A DNA stretch of 64,000 nucleotides from Nonlabens ulvanivorans (GTDB lineage Bacteria; Bacteroidota; Bacteroidia; Flavobacteriales; Flavobacteriaceae), in assembly GCF_000732625.1 (NCBI RefSeq), contig NZ_JPJI01000032.1:1369180-1433179 (forward strand), in the 5' to 3' direction. This document shows, in pieces, positions 1-9,200 of the stretch (its first letter is position 1; each line of letters starts with the position of its first letter). A model generated the notes under the pieces. It had not been told where the DNA came from. It ran no database searches and saw only the letters and a program-made list of their open reading frames with translations. Made by a program: the position numbers and the translations under genes.

Positions 1-1776
1 AATGGAACTCTTTCGGAAGAAGGAATCCAACCTATCGAGAGTAATATTTCTTTAATTAAGGAATTATGTGATCGTGGAATAATGAATAGTATTGTGTCCA
101 AGAATGATTTTGAGCAGGCAAAAGAAAAGTTAATTGAGTTGGGTGTTTGGGATTATTTTGTTTTTCCAGTAATTGGATGGAAACCTAAAGGGCCAGCAAT
201 AGTTGATATTATAAATAGGAGTCAATTAAGGGCGCCAAATGTTCTTTTTATTGATGACAATCATGGAAATTTAGAAGAAGCAAAATACTATAGCAAAACT
301 TTGCATGTAATGGAGCCTTCTGGTATAAGTTCTATTCTTAGCCATAATGCTTTTAAAGGAAAAGACGATAGGATTCATTCGAGACTAAGTCAATATAAAG
401 TACTAGAGAAAAAATTTGAATCTAGTTTATCTTATGATGATAATTTGAATTTTTTAGCGGATTCAAAGATTGTTATTGAAAAAATATCTGGTAATGATTT
501 ATTTAGTTATGTTGATAGGATTCATGAGTTGTTAGAAAGAACAAATCAACTGAATTTCACAAAGATTCGTTCATCTAAAGAAGAAATTTTAAATTTAATT
601 GAAGACGATAATTTTCACACTATGTTGATAAAGGTTTCAGATAAATTTGGAGATTATGGAGTTGCTGGAATAGTGTCCTTGAATCTTCAGAAGAACGAAC
701 TGAGGCACTTTACTTTTTCATGTAGAATTCTTAATCTTGGTGTAGATCAATTTCTTTACGCATCTCTAGGATTTCCTAAAATCAATATTGTACCAGAGGT
801 TGCAGTTACTTTAGATAACTCTCATCCTGATTGGATTTCTGAGGTAGAAAAACATTCAAAGCCAAATATCGAAAATAAAAAAGATAGTGAATTGATTTTC
901 TTTAAAGGTGGATGTGATTTGGGACAGATGACTTTTTATTTAAAGAATAAAGGGTTTCGTTTTGTAGAGGAGACAAATTATGTCTCTGCAAACAATTTTC
1001 CGATACATCAAGAGCATTCACAAGTTTTGCTCGATTCAAAATTACTCTCAGAAGAAAATAAATTGTATTTCCAATCTAGTGATTTTATACCGTTTGTTGA
1101 TAGTCAGTTTTATGACTCAGATTTTTTTAGTCGGAAATACAGTGCCGTCGTTTATAGTGTTCTGATGGATTATACAAATGACTTATATATTCATAAGAAA
1201 ACTGGTTCTAAGTTACCATTTGGAGGATATTATAGACGCTGGACTGATGAAGAGAATGATAATGAGATAATACAAACTTATCAAAAGATGAATATTCCTA
1301 TAACGAAAAAGCAGTTATTGGATTTTAGAAGAGAATTTGAATTTTACGGTCCAATTTCACCTTTAGAGTTTAAAAGTAACCTATTGAAAATTCGAGAATT
1401 TGTCGATGACCATACCAAGCTAATATTTGTCAATGGAGCTGAAGTTGAGCCACCTAATAATATAGAGAAAAATGCGCTAAGTCGGCATAAAATTATGAAT
1501 GCCGCCTTGGATGAATTTATTGAGAACACGAAAAATACTTATCTGTTAGATGTTAGGAATATTGTGACTAGTTCGGATCAATTATCAAATAATATTAGGC
1601 ATTATAAAAGAGAGGCTTACCAAAACTTATCTGGTGATTTATTGCAGCTACTAAATTCAATTCTAGATATAAATGTGAATGAAAATATTGATTATTTATC
1701 GGTTCTTAAAAGCAAAGTTATTTCTAATAAAGTTTTGAGAATTATATATAGAAAAATTAAAAAAGTAGGGGTTTAA
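1..1776 (+). CDS. FkbH-like HAD-IIIC protein, 5' end outside window
   Basis: The reading frame is open from base 1, so the true start and the catalytic DxDxT box lie to the left. The first visible residues (NGTLSEEG) match what follows that box in FkbH-like HAD-IIIC enzymes. SKND (visible residues 33-36) and FIDD (83-86) fit the later HAD motifs. The middle part (about 150-320) looks GNAT-like, and the C-terminal 200 residues, with FVNGAEVEPPN and HYKREAY, look like a degenerate SGNH-type domain. In known systems FkbH proteins prepare or transfer a three-carbon acyl unit. Here the gene precedes a polymerase and a glycosyltransferase, so I infer a role in decorating a surface glycan. The family call is fairly safe; the substrate is unknown. 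Confidence 0.7.
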   Translation, partial: NGTLSEEGIQPIESNISLIKELCDRGIMNSIVSKNDFEQAKEKLIELGVWDYFVFPVIGWKPKGPAIVDIINRSQLRAPNVLFIDDNHGNLEEAKYYSKTLHVMEPSGISSILSHNAFKGKDDRIHSRLSQYKVLEKKFESSLSYDDNLNFLADSKIVIEKISGNDLFSYVDRIHELLERTNQLNFTKIRSSKEEILNLIEDDNFHTMLIKVSDKFGDYGVAGIVSLNLQKNELRHFTFSCRILNLGVDQFLYASLGFPKINIVPEVAVTLDNSHPDWISEVEKHSKPNIENKKDSELIFFKGGCDLGQMTFYLKNKGFRFVEETNYVSANNFPIHQEHSQVLLDSKLLSEENKLYFQSSDFIPFVDSQFYDSDFFSRKYSAVVYSVLMDYTNDLYIHKKTGSKLPFGGYYRRWTDEENDNEIIQTYQKMNIPITKKQLLDFRREFEFYGPISPLEFKSNLLKIREFVDDHTKLIFVNGAEVEPPNNIEKNALSRHKIMNAALDEFIENTKNTYLLDVRNIVTSSDQLSNNIRHYKREAYQNLSGDLLQLLNSILDINVNENIDYLSVLKSKVISNKVLRIIYRKIKKVGV

Positions 1777-1780
1777 CAAT

Positions 1781-1888
1781 TTGTATATTATCCGGAAATT
1801 GAAGTTTCTATTAATACACGATTTAATTCTCATTGTTGCTTTTTTTGCGGTAATATTTGATTACCTTTCTAGATTGAAAAAATGTTAA
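1781..1888 (+). CDS. Possible 35-aa single-pass membrane protein (TTG start)
   Basis: A short open frame begins with TTG four bases after the previous stop, and its stop codon overlaps the first codons of the next gene. The product would start with about eight residues containing RKLK, followed by a hydrophobic helix (LIHDLILIVAFFAVIF) and a basic tail (RLKKC). That is a complete signal-anchor layout filling exactly the gap between two co-directional genes. I do not recognise it. It could be a translation-coupling leader for the polymerase gene or simply chance, because AT-rich DNA often encodes hydrophobic runs. Confidence 0.35.
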   Translation: MYIIRKLKFLLIHDLILIVAFFAVIFDYLSRLKKC

Positions 1889-3099
1889 TACAAAATACAA
1901 ATTTTATAATCTTTTGCACCTTAAGTCTATGTCTGATCTGGATGTGGTCATTGATTTTTAAGAACAAGGGTTCGAAATTATTATTATTTTATAATCTTTT
2001 TTTTACTCTTTCTTTTTATACACCAGCTTTATATTATTTTTTAGGTTTTTCTGTTTACAGTCATGCATTTACAGCTCAAGCATTAGATATATTTTGTACA
2101 ATAGGTATTATATTTTCATTGGTTACGATAATTTGGATGAAAACACGGTTAAACTCAAACAGATATTGGTTTTTTAATTTTTTTACACATCTTAAAAGTA
2201 AGGCTCTTTTCAAGAGTTTTAATATTAGAATCTATTTTGTTCTTGGCACTTGTTTAATGTTATTTTATTTAATCTTTTTTTTTAATAAATTAACTGTAGT
2301 AAACATCTTTAGCGCTGAGGAAGGAGAGTTGGTAGAAAGACTAGATACCTCCGGAAGTATTCCTTTTTATATAACTTTTAGTTCTCTTTTTATAATACTA
2401 TTTCCAACTATATTTTTTTTCTTTTACACTAAAGAAAAAAATAGATTTTACAAGCTTATATTTTTTATTCTAACGGTTTTTGCAATTGGTAGCGGAGGTA
2501 ATAGAGGTATATTGACCTATTTCTTTATTTTCTTTATATTCTTTTTTTCAAAGAAAATTTTTAATTTTTGGAAAATAGGATTAGGATCATTCGTACTGAT
2601 TACTTATTATCTTTTCTCTAAAGGTGTTGATTTCTCAGACACTGATAATTTAGGATTAGCAATAGAATCTCCATTCAGAAGGTTTTTTGTAACACAACCA
2701 GTTGGATTTATCGCCCGTATACAAATGCATCTTGACAATAGTTTTGATGTAAATTCTACTTATAGTATAAAACAACAAGTATTTTCAAAAATATACCAAG
2801 CACCGCTTGGTACAGGTAGTCATCCTTCCCATTTTGTATCATCGATTCTTGTTGAATATGGTTACTTGCCAATGTTTCTGTCTTTTTTGATTTTTAATAT
2901 TTTTTTATTAGAATTAATAAAAACATGCGATAATATTTTGAATGACCGAATTTATGGATTCGTTACTTGGAATATATTTATTTTTATGTTCTTAACTTTT
3001 AATTCAGACCTTTCGGTTGCAAACATATTGAGATTCTCTTTTATATTTTTAAATTTAATTATTTTATATTTCTTTACACGTAATGAACAAAGAATTTAA
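1882..3099 (+). CDS. Wzy-like oligosaccharide repeat-unit polymerase
   Basis: A 405-aa very hydrophobic protein with about ten predicted membrane helices and a larger soluble loop around residues 255-320 (contains GTGSHPSHFVSS). Length and layout fit O-antigen/capsule polymerases of the Wzy type, which join lipid-linked repeat units on the periplasmic face of the inner membrane. Sequence is poorly conserved in this family, so the call rests on topology and neighbours: an FkbH-like gene before it and a GT2 gene overlapping its last 17 bases. It could instead be another multi-pass polysaccharide membrane protein. Coding DNA is T-rich, as expected for such a protein. Confidence 0.6.
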   Translation: MLIQNTNFIIFCTLSLCLIWMWSLIFKNKGSKLLLFYNLFFTLSFYTPALYYFLGFSVYSHAFTAQALDIFCTIGIIFSLVTIIWMKTRLNSNRYWFFNFFTHLKSKALFKSFNIRIYFVLGTCLMLFYLIFFFNKLTVVNIFSAEEGELVERLDTSGSIPFYITFSSLFIILFPTIFFFFYTKEKNRFYKLIFFILTVFAIGSGGNRGILTYFFIFFIFFFSKKIFNFWKIGLGSFVLITYYLFSKGVDFSDTDNLGLAIESPFRRFFVTQPVGFIARIQMHLDNSFDVNSTYSIKQQVFSKIYQAPLGTGSHPSHFVSSILVEYGYLPMFLSFLIFNIFLLELIKTCDNILNDRIYGFVTWNIFIFMFLTFNSDLSVANILRFSFIFLNLIILYFFTRNEQRI

Positions 3100-3844
3100 A
3101 GTTTCAATCATAACTCCAGTTTATAATGCTTCTCGATTTCTTGAAGAAACGGCTGGTTGTGTTCTAGCGCAAACACTACAAGAATGGGAATGGATTCTTG
3201 TAGATGATCAATCTAAAGACAATTCTAGAGAGATTATGGAGAGGCTAGCAAAAAAAGATGATCGCATAAAAATCTTTTTCTTTGATAAAAATCAAGGCTC
3301 AGGACCAGCTCGTAATAAGGCAATTCAAGAAGCTCAAGGGAAATACATCGCTTTTTTAGATAGTGACGATTTTTGGTCACCAGATAAGTTGAAGAAGCAC
3401 GTCGATTTTATGGTAGAACATAATGCAGTTTTCTCTCATACCTCATACGGTTTTACAAACGAGCAAGGAGAAGTAATAAGAGAAACTTATCATGTTAGCG
3501 ATGTGCCTGTTACTTATTCTATGTTACTTAAAAAGACTGAAATTAGCTGTTTGACAGCTATGTATGATCAAGAAAGGATAGGTAAATACTTTATGCCAGA
3601 TCTAAGACGTAAACAGGACTATGCTTTATGGTTAAGTATTTTAAAAGATGGTCATCATTCTATACCACTAGATGAAGAACTTGCTATGTACCGTCAGGTA
3701 TCCGGATCTGCTACAAATAATAAGTTCAAACTTATTATTAAACACCTCAAGTTTCTCATGGAAGTAGAAAAATTATCTTTTTTCAAATCCTTGTACTATT
3801 CATTTCATTGGGGAATTAATGGTTTAAAAAAATATTATTTCTAA
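3083..3844 (+). CDS. GT2 family glycosyltransferase
   Basis: 253 aa with a classic GT-A fold N-terminus: SIITPVYNA (8-16), VDDQSKDNS (40-48) and the metal-binding LDSDDFW (92-98). It resembles bacterial WcaA/EpsE-type enzymes that add one sugar to a lipid-linked repeat unit on the cytosolic side. It starts 17 bases inside the upstream polymerase gene, so the two are probably translationally coupled. The region RKQDYALWLSI (about 173-183) is the acceptor-side motif common in this subgroup. Donor and acceptor sugars cannot be told from sequence. Confidence 0.88.
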   Translation: MNKEFKVSIITPVYNASRFLEETAGCVLAQTLQEWEWILVDDQSKDNSREIMERLAKKDDRIKIFFFDKNQGSGPARNKAIQEAQGKYIAFLDSDDFWSPDKLKKHVDFMVEHNAVFSHTSYGFTNEQGEVIRETYHVSDVPVTYSMLLKKTEISCLTAMYDQERIGKYFMPDLRRKQDYALWLSILKDGHHSIPLDEELAMYRQVSGSATNNKFKLIIKHLKFLMEVEKLSFFKSLYYSFHWGINGLKKYYF

Positions 3845-3859
3845 AGGTCGATATACTCC

Positions 3860-4831
3860 ATGCATATGTATAATTATTTAATAGTCTCATTATTATTAAT
3901 AATATCTTCTTTACTATATATTCCTATAGCAAAAAGATTTAACATTGTTGATAAGCCTAATCATAGAAGCAGTCATACTAAGGTTACCATTAGAGGTGGA
4001 GGAATTATTTTTTTTATAGGAGCATTGTTTTTCTTCTTAACCACAGGGCTTCAATATCCCTTTTTTTTTGCTGGATTAACCATTCTAGCAGTTGTCAGTT
4101 TTATAGATGATTTAATTTCATTGTCAGCATTACTTAGGTTCTCTGCTCAAGTTATAGCTTGTTTGTTATTAATGTATCAATCAATTGATGATTATAATTT
4201 ACTATTTCTATTGTTTTTGTTAATTGCAGCAATTGCCTTTGTCAATGCATATAACTTTATGGATGGTATTAATGGGATTACCGGTATTTATTCTATAGGA
4301 GTCTTGTGTAGTTTAATTTATGTAGATTTTTATATCATTGATTATATAGAAAAAGATCTATTGTTGTATACGCTTATTTCCATAATTATTTTTGGTTATT
4401 TCAATTTCAGAAAGAAAGCAATTTTTTTTGCCGGTGATATAGGAAGTGTAACACTTGCCTTTATTTTAGTTTTTGCGGCTTATCAACTATTAATTGCTAC
4501 CGACTCTCCGTATGTTCTCTTGCTATTTATTGTCTATGGTACAGATAGTCTAATGACTATTTTAAAACGTTTCTATTTAAAAGAAAAGTTGTCAGAACCA
4601 CATAGGCATCATATCTATCAACAATTAACAGATGTAAAAAAAATTGGACATATAAAGATTTCAGTTATATATTTAGTTTTACAATTAATCGTTTCCAGTG
4701 TTGTTATCACTACTTTTTCTTATGACCTCTCTGTACAATGGGTAATAACGATAATCACTTTAATCATATTTGCAGGGATTTATTTGACATTAAATAAAAT
4801 GTTAATGCGGTCAATTCAAAAAGAGGGATAA
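3860..4831 (+). CDS. WecA/MraY-family polyprenyl-phosphate sugar-1-phosphate transferase
   Basis: 323 aa, about ten membrane helices. Family motifs in order: NHRSSHT..RGGG (34-48), IDDLISL (82-88), NAYNFMDGING (129-139), FFAGDIGS (about 192-199) and PHRHHIYQQL (about 247-256). These enzymes transfer HexNAc-1-phosphate (or a related sugar) to undecaprenyl phosphate and so start repeat-unit synthesis. The start codon could equally be the ATG two codons downstream (3866). Lying between a GT2 gene and a ligase-like gene, it is the likely initiator of the glycan built by this locus. The sugar is not predictable. Confidence 0.85.
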   Translation: MHMYNYLIVSLLLIISSLLYIPIAKRFNIVDKPNHRSSHTKVTIRGGGIIFFIGALFFFLTTGLQYPFFFAGLTILAVVSFIDDLISLSALLRFSAQVIACLLLMYQSIDDYNLLFLLFLLIAAIAFVNAYNFMDGINGITGIYSIGVLCSLIYVDFYIIDYIEKDLLLYTLISIIIFGYFNFRKKAIFFAGDIGSVTLAFILVFAAYQLLIATDSPYVLLLFIVYGTDSLMTILKRFYLKEKLSEPHRHHIYQQLTDVKKIGHIKISVIYLVLQLIVSSVVITTFSYDLSVQWVITIITLIIFAGIYLTLNKMLMRSIQKEG

Positions 4832-4835
4832 AAAA

Positions 4836-5957
4836 ATGTTTAAGCAAACAGATGCAGGTCTCTTTTTTTATCAAAATCGACAACATCTGCTTGACATCTT
4901 AGTTGTTTCAAACTTTATGTTTGCAACGTATTTACATATTCCCAATTATATATTACTTCCTACTTTACTGCTTTCTATAGGGTGGTTATTCGATTTTAAG
5001 AAGAGTATTAAATCGTTATTAGGATTAGGAGTACTAACATTAATTTCGTGCATATCATTTTACAGTTTCCGCTTCGATTTTAGTCAACTCAATCGGATTG
5101 ATGATTTTGTGCCCGTTAGCGCCTTATTCTTCTTAAGTATAAGCTTAGCGATCTCGCCTTTTATAAAAAGATCTACGATCAAGTTGTTTTGTTATTTTTT
5201 CTTTTTCGAAATAATATTAGCGGTTATATTATTTTTTTCTGGGAACAAGGATTTACAAACCTTGTGGTTTAATTTAAAAAATCCAATTAGCTATAATTTT
5301 ATTCTACCACTTGAAGGAATTAACGTGTTGAGTGATAGCTCGATTGTTTTCGGATTAAATTCTTTCCTTTTACTAATATTATCTTTTCAATTTTTCAAAG
5401 AAAACAATTTTTTTAAAATTTTTCTTTTAGTTGGAACGATAGGAGTAGTATTGTCTGGTAGTAAATACATGATTTTCCTTCTCTTACCCTTTTATTTATA
5501 TCAATATCTAATTTGGAAAAAATACAGTATTACTATGGTAACATCTATAATAGTATCTACTTTGTTATTATTTGGTTGTAGTTTAATTCTTTTTACTTCT
5601 ATTTCCTACATAAATGACCTTACATCTCAACGTTTAAAAATCTTTTACAATTTTTATATTTTTATTAATGATCATTTATGGTTAGGAAATAACTCAAAAG
5701 ATTTTCGTTGGATTTCAGCCTCTGGAAAACAATATCATGCACACAATAGTATTATTCAATTATTGGCGACTCATGGATTAATCTATTCAGCTGTACTAGG
5801 GGTAATTTTATTAAGAAAAATAAATAAGTTTAATTTTTCAAGTATATTCTTTTTTCTATTACTTTGCCTTTTCAATCATGTTATATTTTGGGGATTCTAT
5901 CATGTAGATCTCATTTTTGCATTTATTATTTTTTTAGATATTTCAAATAATAAATAA
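4836..5957 (+). CDS. O-antigen ligase/polymerase-like membrane protein
   Basis: 373 aa, about ten membrane helices. Near the C-terminus is a periplasmic stretch with HAHNSIIQLLATHGL (about 305-319), which fits the H-x-HN-x-hydrophobic-G signature of the Wzy_C/WaaL ligase family; the conserved histidine is thought to be catalytic there. It starts four bases after the upstream transferase and is the last gene before a strong terminator at 6031-6070. It could ligate finished glycan to lipid A or another carrier, or act as a second polymerase. With the protein at 1882 the locus has two candidates for polymerase and ligase, and no Wzx flippase is visible in the window. Confidence 0.65.
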   Translation: MFKQTDAGLFFYQNRQHLLDILVVSNFMFATYLHIPNYILLPTLLLSIGWLFDFKKSIKSLLGLGVLTLISCISFYSFRFDFSQLNRIDDFVPVSALFFLSISLAISPFIKRSTIKLFCYFFFFEIILAVILFFSGNKDLQTLWFNLKNPISYNFILPLEGINVLSDSSIVFGLNSFLLLILSFQFFKENNFFKIFLLVGTIGVVLSGSKYMIFLLLPFYLYQYLIWKKYSITMVTSIIVSTLLLFGCSLILFTSISYINDLTSQRLKIFYNFYIFINDHLWLGNNSKDFRWISASGKQYHAHNSIIQLLATHGLIYSAVLGVILLRKINKFNFSSIFFFLLLCLFNHVIFWGFYHVDLIFAFIIFLDISNNK

Positions 5958-5983
5958 TGTATGAACTAGTATGATAATATTTT

Positions 5984-5999
5984 CGCTTTCGCGAAAGCG
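5984..5999. repeat. Iterated palindrome, copy 1 (perfect, 16 bp)
   Basis: CGCTTTCGCGAAAGCG, a perfect self-complementary 16-mer in the gap after the ligase-like gene, 31 bases upstream of a separate terminator. See the finding on this repeat family. Confidence 0.95.
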
Positions 6000-6030
6000 T
6001 TTTCCCTAAACAGTTCATTACAAAATTTTA

Positions 6031-6070
6031 AAAGTCGATACCCATTATTTTATGTGCTATCGGCTTTTTT
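6031..6070 (+). terminator. Rho-independent terminator after polysaccharide genes
   Basis: Arms AAGTCGATA (6032-6040) and TATCGGCTT (6058-6066) pair with one G-U, loop 17 nt, followed by a run of T. It would end the transcript of the 1-5957 gene group. Confidence 0.7.
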
Positions 6071-6207
6071 ATTGGTTACGAGTATTAAAAGGTGGTAACG
6101 AAGCCTATTCATTCCATGAAGGATTCTATAAGCATGCAAGACGTTTATTATCAGCAGAAGGAATTTTCAGTTATCAAATAAAACTTAATAACTTAACCTA
6201 CGCTTAA
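6052..6207 (+). other. Unassigned 51-codon open frame in the gap
   Basis: An ATG-started frame running to TAA at 6205-6207 encodes a plausible-looking peptide (includes YSFHEGFYKHARRLL and GIFSYQIKLNN). Its start lies inside the terminator loop, which argues against expression. It may be the remnant of a longer gene or chance. I do not recognise it. The rest of the 312-base gap contains only palindrome copy 1, the terminator and the promoter element of the next gene. Confidence 0.25.
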
Positions 6208-6240
6208 TGTAAATCCACTACGAATTTGTAGCAATAACAA

Positions 6241-6248
6241 TATTTTTG
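6241..6248 (+). promoter_or_regulatory. -7 box of Bacteroidota type for the T9SS gene
   Basis: TATTTTTG matches TAnnTTTG, 22 bases before the ATG at 6270. No clear TTG box at the usual spacing upstream. Confidence 0.45.
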
Positions 6249-6269
6249 TGATTCTATAAAATCATACAA

Positions 6270-9200
6270 ATGAAAAAAATATTACTATTAGTGGCTTTTT
6301 GTGCTGCATTTGTTTCCTATGGACAAACAACTGTATCTTATGATTTTTCTAGTTCTGGGGCACAGTCAGGACTCAATGTTAGCTCGCCTGGAGTGGCATT
6401 AGATGCGAATATCGGTTTTGGTAGTTTTAAAAACTCGGGTTCTTCAAATCCTGGAATTTTTAGTAGTCAATTGAGATTGTATCAAAATGCGACCAAAGGA
6501 GGCTCTATTGTAATTTATCCTAGTAATGGTGTTATTATAACTGATATTACTATAAACGCTTCTGGAAGAACTGGTAATGCGGGCTATAGCGTAGATGGCG
6601 GAGCGGTTGTTAATCTTTCTTCTAGCACAGCATATGTGATAAGCGGTATTTCGGCTACCTCTCAAGTTGAATTTTTTCAACGAGATAGTTCTAGTTCAAA
6701 TAGAATTTATGTTGACACTTTCGATGTGACATACATGTCTGCTGGTCCAGTAACTACAACTCTTCAATTTGATCCCAATGCGTTAACCGTAAATGAAGAT
6801 GCTGGTACGGTTGATCTTACGGTTTCTATTTCTAATGAATCCGCTACAACTGCTACTACTGCAGATGTCGTACTAACCTCTGGTACGGCAAGTAATATCG
6901 GGAACTATATGACTCAGGCTCTTACTTTTCCAGCTGGTTCTTCAACCAGTCAGACGGTAACCGTTACTGTGACTGATGATATGCTTGCAGAAATGGATGA
7001 GAATTTTGTATTTGAATTACAAAACATACAAGGTGGCGATATGGCTGCTGCTGGATTAAATAATGAGTTTACCTTAACCGTTTTAGAAGATGATGTAGCA
7101 CCTATATCACTGCCTTATACAGAGTCATTTGATGATTGTGCAAATAATGCATGGGTATCTTTTGATGAGGCTGGTGATGATGAATGGCTTTGTGGTTCAG
7201 GTTCATATACTATGAATGGTTTTGGAGGTACTGATGATATCGATTGGTTAATTACTGAAGCGCCTGTTTCATTTCCTGCGATGGCAAGTATTAATCAAAT
7301 TGAAGTGACCACATCAGAACGTTATGGAAATGCTATAAATGAAAGTGGAGAGTTTTTATTAAGGTATTCTACAGATTATGATGGTTCAGGAGATCCTACT
7401 ACAGCGACATGGACAGATTTGACTTTTGATCCTAATAATACTTCTTCTAGTAATACTTATTCGGCTTCCTCTAGTACTGTGGTTGACGCTTCTGCTATTC
7501 AAGGTCAGGCTTATATCGCATTTTTATATGATAACACAGGATTAGATGCTGAAGAATGGGTACTAGAAGAAATTGAAATTACTACATTACCTGCTAATAC
7601 AAACCTAGCTCCATCAGTAACTAATATTTCAAACAGTCCATTAGTACCAGCTTCTACTGAAACAGTAACTATCAATGCAGATGTTACAGATGCAGATGGT
7701 CTTGCTAGTGTGGTATTAGAATATGGGTTTGCAACAGGTGTTTATAATCAGCCTTCAGAAATGATGAGTTTAACAAGTGGTGACACTTATACTGCGGTAA
7801 TAGATGCTCAAGCAGATGGAACCACAGTATACTATCAAATAGTTGCCACAGATGCTAATGCGGCACCAGAAACCACAACGAGTTCCGAACAATCTTACAC
7901 GGTAACAGATCCGCAACCTCAAGGATTGCAAGTGGATATGGTAGATACCAACTATCTTATTGATTTTGATAATACGGTACCTAATGTTAATAATGGAGCA
8001 TTTAATGGTTCTGGTTTTGCAACGGTACCTACTGCAGGACAATTAGATGCTGATGCTTTTGCAATAACAGGTTTACAAGATGGAACCACCTCTTTTGGAG
8101 ATGAGCAATCCGGCAATGATTTCGGTAAAGGAACTTCTGATGGAGGTGTGAATAGTGGTGGAATTTATGCTTTTGAAGTAGCACCAGGTGATTTTGCACT
8201 AGGTGTGCAGCCTACTGGAAGTGATTTTACTCCAGGAACTATCCATTTTCAATTTACAAACAATACCGGAGTAACCATCACAGATTTATCTATAGCTTAT
8301 GATTTTTATGTATTAGATAATGAAAATAGAGCAAATGATTTCAGATTCTCCCATGGATCAGATATCAACTCACTTAATGAAATAACTGATGTTGCTCTTA
8401 CATCTATGTTAGGTCAAGATGTGATTGAAGAATGGAAACGTAATTTGATAGCTCTGGATTTGACAGGTTTAAATATAGCTAGCGGTGCGACTTATGTTTT
8501 AGCATGGTCCTCTGCAGATAGTGGAAGTAATTCTTCTGATGAAATCGCTTTAGATAATATACAGATTTTGGCTAATCCTAGCTCAGAAACTATCGAAGCA
8601 GAAGGTATTTATGAATCGATGACTTTGTTGAGTTCAGTATCTTTAATAGATGAAACTGAATTGAATAGTCATTTAAAATTAGTTTCAGGAAATCTAATAA
8701 CTAATGATCAGCTGACTTTTAATTCCATAGATGGTAAAAGTGCTGTAGTTGAAGAGGTGATTTCTGGTTCTATAACAGGTGATGTTACAGTAGAACAGTT
8801 TTACCCAGCACAACGTGCCTTCAGGTTTGTAAGTTCACCGGTAGATATGACGGGAACTATTTTTGATAATTGGCAGCAAGGTGGATTAAATCCTGGTGAT
8901 GCAGGATATCAAGCAGGAATAGGAACACAAATTACGGGTGGAACATCTGGTGGATTTGATATTTCGGGTTCTAATAATCCATCTGCTTTTACTTTTAGTA
9001 ATGATGGAACACAAGCCTGGCAAACTCCAACTGCTACTGATGATATGAATGCTTCTTTAAGCGTAGGAACACCTTACCGATTATTCATCAGAGGAGATCG
9101 TTCCATAGATTTAACGATTAGTGATACGCCTAATGATACCAAGTTAATCACTACAGGTGAACTAAAACTAAACGATGCCATTCAAACTTTTGATGCTAGT

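Noticed and set aside
1344-1529. Minus-strand 61-codon frame inside the FkbH-like gene
   Set aside because: Shadow of a well-supported coding sequence on the other strand; no signals of its own.
5984-5999. Palindrome copies as ordinary transcription terminators
   Set aside because: No loop and no T tract; several copies are inside genes, and true terminators are present separately nearby.
7770-8042. Minus-strand 90-codon frame inside the T9SS gene
   Set aside because: Composition (C/R/S/I-rich) typical of an antisense shadow of a Thr/Ala/Asp-rich gene.
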